From positions 4,527,501 through 4,591,500 of the forward strand of contig JAMJFZ010000711.1 in NCBI GenBank assembly GCA_026225945.1: a stretch of DNA of 64,000 nt. The letters run 5' to 3'. Shown here in pieces: positions 32,416 to 42,956 of the stretch. Both the position numbers and the translations under genes were made by a program. The notes under the pieces are model-generated. The model was not told the DNA's origin, ran no database searches, and was given only the letters and a program-made list of their open reading frames with translations. The DNA is from Cricetomys ansorgei. Its lineage: Eukaryota > Chordata > Mammalia > Rodentia > Nesomyidae. The first letter of the stretch is position 1, and every line of letters starts with the position of its first letter.

Positions 32416-32557
32416 ACGTTCAGCGGACGCCAAAAGTCGTTTAGCCTCTCTGATCTCCGGCACTTGGTGGTTCTGAAACCCTTCCAGTCACTGACAAACT
32501 CATCAGAGTGGAAGTATTTGGTTCACTCTGACACTCTATGCCAATGAGGGGCTGGGT

Positions 32558-32590
32558 TGTTTTTTTGTTTGTTTGTTTGTTTTGTTTTTT
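32558..32590. repeat. (TTTG)n tract
   Basis: T-rich TTTG repeat with no SINE body attached that I can recognise. Confidence 0.9.
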
Positions 32591-32943
32591 ACAGAACTGT
32601 TACAAAAATTAACCCCAAATAGCACAGTTCTCTCCCATGTGTGTGCCTTAAAGCAGGGGCTTTTCTCTACATTTCGCTATCTTTGCCTTCTCCCCACTGG
32701 TTTGGGTGGATCCACCTTTACAAGGTATAGGGGAACACAAAAGGAGAATGAGAATGCAGTATGGGTAGTGGGAAAGCATCTTATTGGTTAGGACTGGTAC
32801 ATCCCAAACACCAATTACTGTCACTGCCTCTGAAGCTGTTATGTTCTTCAGGATGAGTTACAAGGAAATCTATGTAGCCAGCCAGAGAGGATGTTGCACG
32901 GTCACCCCCTGTGATGCAAAATATGAGCGTCTAGGAGGGGCTG

Positions 32944-33109
32944 TTTTATAATTCATCAGGTTCCGCTAGTGAGTTCTGCGGAGTCTTAGTTATCAAGGCA
33001 AGTGTGGACCGGACAGGAGACGGGAGAATCTGGCACCGAGGAAACGGAAAAGCTGCTTTCAGTGCCTCCTGCCTCCTCCCTTTGTTCCCTAATTTTGTGC
33101 TCGGTAAGT
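32944..33109 (+). promoter_or_regulatory. candidate promoter and first exon with splice donor
   Basis: TATA-like 'ttttataatt' at 32944-32953 precedes a patch with several CpGs (in 'ttccgc', 'gaccgg', 'gacggg', 'accgag', 'aacgg'), ending at a strong donor TCG|GTAAGT (GTAAGT at 33104-33109). No start codon with a convincing frame. If real, a non-coding transcript. Could equally be conserved non-coding DNA with chance motifs. Confidence 0.25.
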
Positions 33110-33393
33110 TCCCGGCTTGACAGCCAATTGTTATTGTTGAATAAGATTGGCAAATATATCTGTAGCTTGAAATATGCACTTGCTGTCAGAAGTCTGTGTG
33201 TCAGTGTTTGGGCTTCTGACGAATTCCACAGTTTCTCTTTAATGAGCAAAATAGCTTAAAAGATGAAACAGAACCCGAAGAATCAATTATTCACCTTGAT
33301 CCTTGGAAGGCAGCTTTCTGTGGTTGCTAAAGTTTCTCCGGTTTCATTCTGTCAGTTTCATTTGCTGGGTGAGCTTTGAAAAGAACAAGTCTC

Positions 33394-33490
33394 TTTGTCA
33401 TGAAATTGTTTCCCTTAGCTGCCCAAAGGAGGTATGTACAGGGCGGTTTTTTAATCACCCCCCTCCCCGCCACCACAACCACCAGCTGAC
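33394..33490 (+). repeat. copy A of an unclassified local repeat pair
   Basis: Begins 'tttgtcatgaaatt', passes 'acagggcggttt' and ends near 'ccaccagctga'. About 75-80% similar, with small gaps, to 35359-35440 in the same orientation. Does not match any SINE or LINE family I know. Confidence 0.6.
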
Positions 33491-34022
33491 TCTCCCCAGC
33501 GATCTGTAAATCTTAAGACAGACTGCCTGGTTACCAGCTCTGACCGAGCTGAACCTGTGCAAGGCAACATTCAAATTACAATCTTTTGTGTGAACGAAAT
33601 TGAGGGGCTGTGAATAATATTGTGGAGATTATTGTCAAACACAGTATGGTGGTCACCTCTGCTGGGCTGGGGTCAAGAGCTGATGAGATTTGCATTTTCT
33701 ATGCCTGTTGATAATGGGGGAGGGGGGCATCCACATCTTTCGGCAGGACAGGCTGATGCAGAAGACATGCCTGGGATCTGTGTAACTTGTGGCTGTTTGC
33801 TTGAGTTTCCTCTTCCCATTAACAACTACCTGAAGCTGTACTGTGGCTCTCTGAATGCGTTCTGTGTACAGGTTCCAGGTCCTGGCAGCACAGAATGTGT
33901 TCTAATTCCTGGTCTGTGAACTGTACAGTACTATTTCCCTGCAAGGTCTACCTTTCCACATTTCTTTCTACAGTGTTGCTTCCCTCTGTCCAAATCTCTT
34001 GGAAACCAACAGCTTGATGTAC

Positions 34023-34039
34023 TTTTTTTTTTTTTTTTT
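34023..34039. repeat. (T)17 tract
   Basis: Mononucleotide run closing the repeat-free island. No SINE body follows. Confidence 0.98.
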
Positions 34040-34238
34040 GAGAAGCAGATTTAACTGTAGTGTCATATGGCATATTATATATGGAGAAGAATAGCAACGA
34101 CATTTTCTCGAATGTTTCAAGTGTGTCTGGCTTGTTGACGTTCACTTCCTTTTACTTGCATGAAGCTACTGTTTTCTGATCCCTAAATGTCTGTGCAATG
34201 TGTTTACCTTGTACATTTAGTGCATTCTCTCTTTCTAG

Positions 34239-34382
34239 GTAGATTGTAGAGCTGACCGAAATACGCTCTTTATCCTCAAGGAGGGCAGTTTGCTTCTGAT
34301 CTCTCTGAAAAGAAAATGCATGCCTTTTTATTCCATCAGGAGACGTGGCTTCTTAGCTTTCTCCTTGCTTTTTCCTAATAAA
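34239..34382 (+). other. candidate terminal exon with polyadenylation signal
   Basis: Preceded by an acceptor-like 'cattctctctttctag' ending at 34238. AATAAA lies at 34377-34382 with GT-rich 'tgttggtc' just after. Together with the donor at 33104 it would give a two-exon transcript of about 0.3 kb. Only short signals support it. Confidence 0.2.
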
Positions 34383-34399
34383 TGTTGGTCATTGGAACA

Positions 34400-35155
34400 G
34401 TCACACTCCCCATAAAGTGGTGTCTCCTCTCCCAGTAGTCTTTCTGACTACTCCAAAAGACTTGGAAAATTTGAGATTACAGAATATTTTTTTTCCACAA
34501 ACACATTTCTCCCCCATACTTTTTTCTCCCATAAATAGGTTTTCTATATTTTTCCATTTCTCTGAATAAGTTCTGCTTAAAGAGCAGAGGGACGATGTGT
34601 TGTGTTTGGCACTGAGGGTGTGTAACTGGAGACTTGGTTTCTAATCTATAATCAGGTGTCCCAGAGGGGTCTGTAAAATATCTATGTTCAGCTCAAAGCC
34701 TCTGGGCTTTAACAGTAATGATTCAGGTAGGAAATCCAGAAAATCACTGCAGGTATAAATGAACATCTGTGTTTAATGGTACAACCAGCCCATGACATTT
34801 TATAAAGCTTGGGACACATGGCTGAAGGTTCCGAAAAGTGTGAGTCTACCTTACTGCCAAGAAAAATATAGTTATGAAGTACCCTTGAGATATGTATTAT
34901 ACATGGAGTTTTACTGTGACACATTTAAAAGAAAAATCACATGCCAGAATCCAGACTTTATTATGCAGCAGTATCTGGGTTTCAATTTGTGTGGCTTTAT
35001 AGAGAAACAAATGAATGTGCCAATCTCAGGAAGCTGAGTTTCTTCTCATCTGCTGGTGGTTTTTCCATCTTTTCCACCCACAAAAGATGAGCTCTATTTA
35101 TAAAAACAAAAGACAATTTAACATGAGTTATTCACAATTATATTTATAGCAAGAA
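34400..35155. other. single-copy DNA
   Basis: No repeat recognised between the candidate terminal exon and the ID_B1 element. Open frames here are short and unremarkable. Confidence 0.45.
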
Positions 35156-35156
35156 G

Positions 35157-35300
35157 TTTTGAGATGCAGCTTGGTTGGTAGAATACTTGCTTAGTGTGCC
35201 CTGGGTTTGATCACCAGTAAATGCAACATAAACCCGGCATGGTGGAACACACCTGAAACCCCAACAACTGGGAGCTACAGACAGAAGGTTATCCAAACTG
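35157..35300 (+). mobile_element. ID_B1 composite SINE
   Basis: ID-like head 'gagatgcagcttggttggta' and 'tgccctgggtttgatcacca' fused to a B1-like part 'cccggcatggtggaacacac' and 'ccccaacaactgggagct'. The right end fades after about 35300. Confidence 0.93.
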
Positions 35301-35358
35301 TGACAAGAGCGTTCTGAGAAGATATGAGCCACACATGGACAAATCATGTCTCAAACAA

Positions 35359-35440
35359 TTTGTCATGAAATTATTTTTCCAAGCTGTCAAAACGAGGCAT
35401 GAACAGGGCAGTTTCTCTATCCTCATTCCCCAGCTGATAA
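35359..35440 (+). repeat. copy B of an unclassified local repeat pair
   Basis: Shares 'tttgtcatgaaatt', 'acagggcagttt' (copy A: 'acagggcggttt') and a closing 'ccagctga' with 33394-33490, about 2 kb upstream. It starts about 60 bp after the ID_B1, outside that element. Confidence 0.6.
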
Positions 35441-35549
35441 AAAGCCAAAATAGCAAGCATGAATTTTGACTTTGTGACACAGAATTTCCTCTAGAAGAGG
35501 GGAAAGGAGGTAGAGGAGAGCAAGATGCAAATGGAAAAAGAGAGGTTTG

Positions 35550-35716
35550 TCCCCTGCCAAGTTGTTATAGTGTCTATCTCATTTTCTTTATCTGTACAAT
35601 GGGGCAGCAGGAAGGTGGAAGTATTGAGCCAAGTAGATGGTGTTTAATAAGCATAGATCACAGTGCTTGACACGAAGGGGACACCCAGTAAAAGGGAGTA
35701 GCAATTTTCATAAATT
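35550..35716 (+). mobile_element. MIR SINE, sense, 3' half
   Basis: 'ctcattttctttatctgtac' and 'aatggggcagcaggaagg' are the MIR core. 'cagtgcttgacacgaagggg' followed by 'cacccagtaaa' is the 3' end. Confidence 0.8.
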
Positions 35717-35719
35717 ATG

Positions 35720-36110
35720 TTTTATAGATATTAATTTATTGTGATAGAATTGTAGAAGAGATACACATAGTAGACAGGGAAATCATGACTGTTTTTCTGG
35801 CTTCAAAAGATTTATTTCCGATGGCTTGATCATTTGTTTTCAAAAACTTAATAAAGACAATCATTAGATTTCAGTTCACTTTTACCTAATTTCTTGAATG
35901 GCACCCAAGTCCGTGTGCAATTATTCAAAGAATAAATTTCCTTTTGAGAAGGAAGCATGGGAATAAACTGACACCAAACAGCATACCATAGCTCCTCAGC
36001 TTATCTGCCAAATAACAATCAGGCCACAGCTCCAGCTCTAACATTACACTGAAGCACAGGGTTAGAAGAGTCACGTAATTTATGATGTCCCTGCTCAGTG
36101 TTCCACAGGC
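35720..36110. other. single-copy AT-rich DNA
   Basis: No element recognised. 35815-35990 is evenly composed and simple-repeat-free. Confidence 0.42.
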
Positions 36111-36114
36111 AGTT

Positions 36115-36312
36115 CCTCCTTAGTAATCCCTATAGCCCTACCTGGTAAGCTGCATTTTGATTCTTTTATCAAGTGATGCAATGAACTTTAAGATAGGCTC
36201 GTCCAAATATTACTAAATTGATGAGTTTAATGTAACATATGGCATTCCTAGGATTTAGACTCACACCTCTCTGATTCCAGAATCCACACTGTAGCCTCTA
36301 CCATAGATTTAC
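36115..36312 (-). mobile_element. MIR SINE, antisense
   Basis: 'ccctatagccctacctggta' (compare 'acaaccctatgaggtaggta'), 'ggatttagactcacacctct' and 'gaatccacactgtagcctct' keep the inverted MIR order. Confidence 0.82.
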
Positions 36313-36376
36313 TCGATAGACTTTGCCAGGTTTTGCATGGTTCCATTTTTGGATCTTGCCTTATAGCTTTGGCTTC

Positions 36377-36398
36377 TTTTTTTTTTTTTTTTTTTTTT
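36377..36398. repeat. (T)22 tract
   Basis: Mononucleotide run without an adjoining SINE body. A shorter (TTA/TCATTA)n run follows at about 36469-36500. Confidence 0.97.
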
Positions 36399-36504
36399 GA
36401 CTTGAATACTTAATCCCTATCAGAGTTTGGAAGTTGGTTTTAAAAACTGAAGTTGGGAAATTTGTTTGCTATTATTATTATTATCATTATTATCATTATT
36501 TTGG

Positions 36505-37690
36505 TCTTTACCAATTAAGATCATATTTTCTTAAACTATCTTTGCTGTCCATACCAAAGTATAAAACTGATCTAAATTACAGGTTTATCAGGAGAGGAAT
36601 TGAAAGCTGCCCAGTGTACATCATTTGACCTTGGCAGGCTTTCCAGTTGCCCCTGGATTTAGCAGAGTATGTGGGCCAAGAGGATGAGCATTCTTGGAGG
36701 GGCTCCCTTTCTAGAAGCCACATTCAGGATAAATAGAACCCCAGAATTTATTTTGTACATGTTTGTGTAGCCAGTTCTTAGAATGATGAGATAAAACTCA
36801 AGAGACTCCCATGGTGGTAGAAGGTGGCCGAGAGGATAGGTGATCACTGATCACAGCTTGGATGGGTGAGCTAGGATGTCCTTATGTATAGAACCAAATT
36901 GTGTGATACAGGAAGAAGCAGTGGAAGAGGAAGGCAACTGGCCCAGGAAGAGCTGGGCCATTTATAGTGCTGTCCTGAATCCCAAAAATATTGGGGACAG
37001 CCCTGCCTTGAATATTCACATATTCCATAGTAGCAAGCTTAAGATTCGGTGTGTTGGTTTCATTGAGGCTTCTGTTTGCTTTTGCTTTTGACTTTTCCTC
37101 TATTAAGTGAAAAAAACAATCACTTGAAAAGAAAGTGGTGTAAAACGTCAGATTAAAACCTTTCACAGTGCCGTCCTGGAATTGACAACAATTTGATCCA
37201 TCAAGGACAAGCATTGCTTTCTTTACAACTAGAGGCATTGATTTACTTTGGCAGGCAATTTTGGGGCCAACTAGAGTAAAACCCTTTGCCATTTACCATT
37301 TATGCCATTAGAAAATTCGATTACTTGGGGGGACTATGGTGAATTTCAGATGTATTTTCCAAGCCTCTAGTTTGAAGTTGTGGTTTTTAACCTGTGGGGC
37401 TGAGTACAACTAGAAGCTGCCGAAAGGAGCCCTGCCATACAAGCTGGCGTGGAAGCAGGCACAGAATCCACAGCTTTGTGTGGCCTGCTGGCTATTACTG
37501 CAGCTTCTTCTTTGCAGCATTCCATTCTCCCAGTACCTCCTTTTCATCTTGTGTTGTGTTTGAAGCAAAGACCCACCTAAAGGGAATTAGCAGTTAGGTG
37601 TTCCAGCAGATCTCTGTAATTATTAAAACCCAGAAGGTGTGTGTGGGTGTATATGTGAGTGGGGATGGGTGTTTTTATTATATTTTTACT
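36505..37690. other. single-copy interval
   Basis: About 1.2 kb without recognised repeats. A 136-codon minus-strand frame (36882-37292) starts at ATG but has no known domain, and its two strands are equally open, so I treat it as chance. 37090-37300 is AT-rich and free of simple repeats. Confidence 0.48.
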
Positions 37691-37692
37691 TC

Positions 37693-37879
37693 TTTTTGTC
37701 TAAATTGCATTGATGTTTCGCCTGCATTTGTGGCTGTGTGAGGGTGTTGGAGCTCCCAGGAACTAGGGTTACAGATGGTTACAGATGGTTGTAAGATGCC
37801 ATGTGGGTGCTGGGAATTGAACCTGGGTCCTCTGAAAGAGCAGCCAGTGCTCTTAACTGCTCAGCCATCTCTTCAGGCC
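37693..37879 (-). mobile_element. B3 SINE, full length, with internal duplication
   Basis: Inverted B3: 'aaattgcattgatgtttcgc', 'gctgggaattgaacctgggt' and 'ctcttaactgctcagccatc'. The unit 'ggttacagat' is repeated in tandem near 37766-37790, which lengthens the element. Confidence 0.97.
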
Positions 37880-38675
37880 ATTTCTGTTGCTATTATTGTT
37901 TTTAATGCAATGAGAATTATCATACAATTATATACATATATATATAAATAATACAATTACTATAAGTGACTTTTGCTTTTGTTTTTGTAACTGTTACTCT
38001 TATTTTCACAACAAAGTTTTCTAGATGGAAAAGCAGGATATGTATTAGGATATATTCCCTGCGAACAAACCCTGACAATCTTGTTTTTCTCTTGCTATAA
38101 AGTCAACATAGGAATTCCTCTCTCTCTTTGCTATTGCAAAAAAAAAAAAATCAATGTTATAACTTATATCCAGGCATAAGCTAGTCTTCATCCCTATGTA
38201 AGTGTAGGGTACAGTGAATACTTAGTACATAATGTATCTAGATTAAAATGTCTGCTCAGTGCGCAACAGAGAAATAAAATGTTGACCCCAATGATTAATG
38301 TCTTATACACTATATTTTTCTTAGGAAAGATGGTGATAAGGATGAACAGGGAAATTAAGAAATGACGACAAAATCGGGCATTTCAGTTCAATATTAAAGA
38401 CTCTTATTACAGCAAATATTGAATGGCAGTCCAGCGCTTAGTTTCACTTCCTCTGTATGCTTTAGGTGTCATTCGAACGTTTATAACATGTATGATTTAT
38501 ATATTCAGGGAAGGGGAGGAAAGGCAGAAGGTTGAATGAGTTTAGGCTGTAGCTAATGCTATATTGAGAAGAGCACTCCACGGAGAGTCAAGTCAGCCGT
38601 AAACTAATTGATAAAGAGATGCGTTCTGACCAGAATAATGCAGACTCATTCACTTTATATAGTCCCTTGGCTGTC
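37880..38675. other. single-copy AT-rich DNA
   Basis: Has a TA-rich run near 37930-37950 and A13 near 38139. Nothing else recognised. Confidence 0.44.
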
Positions 38676-38679
38676 TACT

Positions 38680-38790
38680 ACTAATCATTTGTGAAGTACG
38701 GACTAAGTGTGAGGAGAGCTGCGAGGTGACAGCATTGCAAAGCTGAAAATATTAATCCCTGAACTCAAAGAGCTGGCAATTTGATTATGT
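38680..38790 (-). mobile_element. possible L2 3'-end fragment, antisense
   Basis: 'tccctgaactcaaagagctg' followed by 'gcaatttgattatgtgagc' matches inverted L2 ('ccctgccctcaaggagctt...acaatctagtg'). The upstream part is weak. Confidence 0.45.
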
Positions 38791-38794
38791 GAGC

Positions 38795-39465
38795 TTGCAG
38801 TTCTAGGTGAGATTCCTCTCCTGCCATGACAGGAGCAGGTAAAGTTGCTTCCTGCTGCAGTGAACAAAAACCGTGACTCAAAATGACTTGCTCAATAAAG
38901 GGAATTTTGATGATTGTGACTTAAAAGAACAACAATTGATTGAGTGTCAATCCACGCTCAAGAGGTCATAGCCTATAGATTGCAATGTTGTTCAAGACAC
39001 CACTTCTTCTGGTATTGCTTCATCCCAAGACTTGTTGACTACCTTGATAGTTATAGGATTGTCCCAAGGCCCCCAGTCAAGTCTGTTACATGGCCACATC
39101 CACGCAAAAGAAATCCTGGCAATGGTCTCTAAAATTCACTTTAAATGGACTGGTTTATGACTGGTCTGAACATGAGGCCAAATCATTTGCTTCATTCTAA
39201 TATTTAGAATAAAGACAGTCTTCCAAGGATCTTACAAGTCTCCAAATAACATTTGGTAGCTGTTGCTGTTATGGAGGGTTGGTGAGGCTGACGGAGGCCA
39301 TCAAAGGGTCTGAGGCATCCACAACTTGGAAAATGCAAAACACATAATAGACAAATGCCCACTAGAGTCAGTACATAGAATAATATCCTGAAGGCCAGCC
39401 ATATCATATGATAGATGTCCTTAAACTGACATCTAGGATGAGGAAAGGGCTTGACAAGACAAGGA
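38795..39465. other. single-copy DNA, possible old repeat at left end
   Basis: 38800-38920 ('cgtgactcaaaatgacttgc', 'tcaataaagggaatttt') feels like an ancient placental repeat that I cannot name. The rest is unrecognised. Confidence 0.35.
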
Positions 39466-39466
39466 G

Positions 39467-39556
39467 CGGGCTGAGATGTAGCTTGGTCACTGAGTGCTTG
39501 CCTAGCAGACACCATCTTCCAACTTTGATGCCCCAGCAAGGAAAATTTTAAAAGAA
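39467..39556 (+). mobile_element. ID SINE
   Basis: 'gggctgagatgtagcttggt' (A box), 'gagtgcttgcctagcagaca' and 'tgatgccccagcaaggaaaa' with an A-rich end. The B box is altered. Confidence 0.88.
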
Positions 39557-39732
39557 TAAGAAAAGCTTCAAGGTACAGAATAAAATCTCTCTGCATTCAC
39601 AGATACCAGTCATGTAGCTGTTCTCTTATCCTGGCACCATTACAAGAGGTACCAGCCAGAGGCCATCTGTCCCAAGATGTAATGAACAGAAAACCTGAAG
39701 TATCAGCTTAACCCAAACTGGCCATTTGACAA

Positions 39733-39792
39733 TTCCCCTCCCTCCCTCCTTCCCTCCCTCCCTCCCTTCCTTCTTGCTTTCCTTCCTTTTCA
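39733..39792. repeat. (CCCT/CCTT)n pyrimidine tract
   Basis: Pure pyrimidine except for one G, built of CCCT and CCTT units. A purine-pyrimidine strand asymmetry of this kind can form triplex DNA. Confidence 0.95.
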
Positions 39793-39799
39793 ATATAAA

Positions 39800-41295
39800 T
39801 ACAGGTTTGAACTAAATCCAGTGTGAACCTTAACATGTTTGCCGCAACTTTGGTATTTTATGGTGGTATTTTAGAACTGACACACACCATCCTCATCACC
39901 ATCACTTCAGCTCTCCTTCTCATGAAACCTGCAGGAAGAGTGTTACTAACTCATACAATAAGCTCAAATTCATTTGGAATTTGACATCTTGAAACTCATG
40001 GTGTTAAAATGCTGTGAGACAAGGGGGAATACTTCTGAGTAGATATGTACTTGCCAGGTCACACATACAATGCATATCACATGGAGAATGGCACATCGCA
40101 GAGTGAAATATTTTTATCCAAATACAAATGCTCCATGGGAAATCAGAATTAACTGTGGTATGCACAGTTTATATAATTCATAAATTCTTCTTTGACAGTA
40201 CTCATCTTCTCTTCCCATCGTGTAATTAAATTTACTTCCAAAAAGGGTTGTTCTAAGTGCGCTTGGTAACAGTTTCCCACCAGACCTGTTGGTTTCAAAT
40301 TCAGTTGCCTGCCTTTGGATGGTTTTGAAGGTTTCATTTCACAGAAGAAGTTGTAAGACTGTTGCTTACTTTCTATAACAATTATCTCCATGTTGTTCGT
40401 GATCTACTGGCTCGATGAAGCCTTCTTCCTTCCTGCGACTTGCCTCAGTGTGACAGGCCACCTGCCTGGTGTCCATGCTTCTGAAAACTCATTTGTTTTT
40501 TAATCGAGCTCCTTCTCACAGAACAGCCAGGAATGGCAAGAAACAAAGCCAGAGGATAAATCTCCTTGCCATTTGCTCCTGGCACTGTAAATCTGTACAG
40601 ATAAGCTGCAGCCAGGCACAGGTGACGGCCCCTATCCAGTCGTGTCAGTGAGGAACCTAAAACTTAGAGGATTCTGTGCTCTCTGGGGTACTGACTTCTT
40701 CTTCTCAGGTTAGCTTGCAAGTGGAGATAAAAAAAAAAAAACAATATTGTGGAAGGGTAATAGATAATGTTCATTTGAAAACACAGCCTGTCACCTTAGC
40801 ATTTAAAGGTCTGTGCTTATCCCACAGCGTTGCCTCACTTCCCTGTAGTATAAACCAGATAAAATATTCTTTGTCATTTTCTAGAGCTTTCTTAGACAAG
40901 AGACAGCTATTCCAATTGTTTCTTACCTCTGCTAAGTACTGTGAATGCTTACAAACGGGAGGGGGAGTCTCTGAAGAGGACCAGAGATCGGTACTCACAC
41001 TCCAACAGTGTGCAGTCCTTCTGGTTCTCAAAATAGTGAAATACCAACCAAGCACCCACTTTGGTAATAGCTTCTATGTAGAGCCCTCTGAGCATGACTT
41101 TCCCGGATACCTCAGACACCCCAGCCCCTCAGGATTTGTACATATCTCCTCGGTTAAAAGCTGAAGTGTTAATGCAGTATCGAATACAGTGGCATGAATT
41201 TTGTATAAATCTGCCTTATGCTTTAAGAAGTCCAATTGTAGTTGGGTATGATAATAACAATATTTACATGTGGAAATAATGTATAATTAAATATA
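39800..41295. other. SINE-free interval with a possible conserved block
   Basis: About 1.5 kb with only an A12 run (40730-40741). 40410-40680 is less AT-rich and carries E-box CAGGTG ('gcacaggtgacgg'), GGAATG and ACAAAG motifs. The 162-codon frame across 40676-41164 starts at GTG, reads through the A run as poly-Lys and has no domain; not called. Confidence 0.45.
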
Positions 41296-41299
41296 CATT

Positions 41300-41645
41300 T
41301 AAGAGACACTTTTTTTTTGCATGAGTACATGTGCATGAGGGTATGCACATTCATGTGAGCATGACTGTGTGTGTGCAGGCTGGGTGCTGACATTAAGAGT
41401 TCTTCCTGCTCTTCACCTTATTCATTGAGTCAGAGGCTCCTCGATATAGCCAGAGTTTGTCTGTACAGGCCAGTCTACCTTGCCAGCTGACTCTGTGGGT
41501 CCCTAACTCCACCTTCTTAGTGTTGGGATTACAGACAGGCTGCCACAGCTACCTGGCATTGTGTTGTTCTGGGGATCTGAACTCTGCTTCTTATGCTTGC
41601 AGAACAAGCATTTTATCCTCTGACCCATTCTCTCTCCATTCTTGG
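41300..41645 (-). mobile_element. B4A SINE, antisense, diverged
   Basis: 'tgtgtgcaggctgggtgctg', 'cagtgttgggattacagaca'-type B1 part and head 'tcttatgcttgcagaacaag' then 'gcattttatcctctgaccca'. Keeps the full B4A order at moderate divergence. Confidence 0.91.
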
Positions 41646-41824
41646 TCCCTGTATTTTTTTTAAGATGAGCCTTTTTAAATAATAAGCCCTTTTTAAGGCT
41701 ATTATTTGAGACTGTCTGGAAGGATTGGCTAAGAAATGGATATCGTAGGAGTAATGGACAGTGGCAGGCTTTGTACTTTGTATTCATTTGACAGACAATA
41801 ACACAATTTCTAATAAAAAAAAGT

Positions 41825-41826
<2 letters not shown>

Positions 41827-41871
<45 letters not shown>

Positions 41872-41965
41872 CGCGTACCACAACTTAGGGGAAACCAGTT
41901 TTCTCCTTCCATGTCGGTCCCAGGTACTGAATTCCATTCATCATCCACTGAGACACCTCAATAGT
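41827..41965 (-). mobile_element. RSINE1-type SINE with (TG)n tail
   Basis: A 40-bp TG tract (41827-41866) plus GCGTGCGCG forms the inverted tail. The body is truncated: 'aaaccagttttctccttcca', 'gtcccaggtactgaattcca', 'catccactgagacacctc'. Confidence 0.8.
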
Positions 41966-41999
41966 CCAGATTTTCTTAAGCTTATCATTTGTCACTTTG

Positions 42000-42112
42000 T
42001 ACAAAGCACTTGACATACAACATCACTTGTTTCTCAAAGCAGCAATATGGGCATAAAAGAGAAAATGACACTTGATCACAGCTAGAAAGTACTAGGACAA
42101 TCCACACGTTAT
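42000..42112 (-). mobile_element. MIR SINE fragment, antisense
   Basis: 'acaaagcacttgacatacaa' and 'cacttgatcacagctagaaa' match inverted MIR ('ctaagcactttacatacat...aaggtcacacagctagtaag'). Confidence 0.75.
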
Positions 42113-42114
42113 CC

Positions 42115-42954
42115 AACCACTCCCTAGTATAAACAGCACACTGTGATAGGGGCCAGCACAGTGAATATGAGAATGTGCTTTTCAACTTGTATTGTCCAAT
42201 AGCAAACTCTTAAGAAATATTGGCAGCTCCTCTCATTATAATAATTTATTGAAGGAGAGCTTGTGAGCCTTCCACAATCAAGAAGTTCATTTTAAAATAT
42301 GACTGGCTAATTTTTTTTTTTATATTTTACACTTCAGTTACCTCACTGTCATACAGAGTACAAGCTATACTAATTACATTTTGATTATGCAATCTTCCAA
42401 TATTAGTCTTCGCCTGACCATTGCATCATATTTTTTCACAAAACAGAATAGAATACGCAGCCATAAATATTCTGTTACCATCTTTGAATGAAAATGGAAA
42501 AAACCAAGATTGTCCATTAATGACTCTACATCAAATGGAACTTTTCCAGTTCTCCTTCCAGGCTGTGCCTTCCATAACCAAAAACATGTTCTTGCCACGA
42601 TTAATAAGTATAGGAAAAATGGCGTGAGGAATACCGGAAACACCCCTTTCCTACTACAATTCCCACATGGAATTTCTTGAAGGCATTAGATGTTTGATTT
42701 CATTCAGCTTTGTATGCCCAGCATCTTGCACAGCCCCACCCTACTCGCCCTTTAAAACTCTTAAGAAATACAAGTAGCAAAAGGAAAGAAATATAGAGGT
42801 GAATTTTTAAATATAAACCAACTAATTGTAAAAAAATGAACCTTACTGTATTCCAAGTCAAACAAATTATACAAAAATACTCATGTTGTTCCCAAGATAG
42901 CTAGAAGTTTTAGGCCAATATCTGTGATTTTTTTATTTGATAATTGCTTGTGGC

Positions 42955-42955
<1 letters not shown>
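42115..42955. other. single-copy AT-rich DNA
   Basis: No element recognised up to the TTA tract at 42957. Confidence 0.43.

Positions 42956-42956
<1 letters not shown>

Larger units (their letters stand above)
32600..34020. other. repeat-free island with regulatory-like motifs
   Basis: About 1.4 kb with no interspersed or simple repeat, in a window otherwise full of them. Shows a CpG-containing patch (32960-33120), 'ccaattgttattgttgaata' with two ATTGTT (SOX-type) sites at 33124-33143, and an exact octamer ATTTGCAT at 33688-33695. Motif matches are short; enhancer function is inference. Confidence 0.45.

Noticed and set aside
36882..37292. 136-codon minus-strand frame starting at ATG
   Set aside because: No known family, no splice or promoter context, and AT-rich single-copy DNA. 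Kept only as a low-interest finding.
40676..41164. 162-codon open frame on the plus strand, the longest in the window
   Set aside because: It starts at GTG, reads an A12 run as poly-Lys, has no recognisable domain, and most of the same stretch is open on the other strand. Treated as chance.
41503..41937. 144-codon minus-strand frame with a His/Thr repeat
   Set aside because: It runs through the RSINE1 tail (TG tract) and into a B4A SINE, so the repeat is microsatellite translation.
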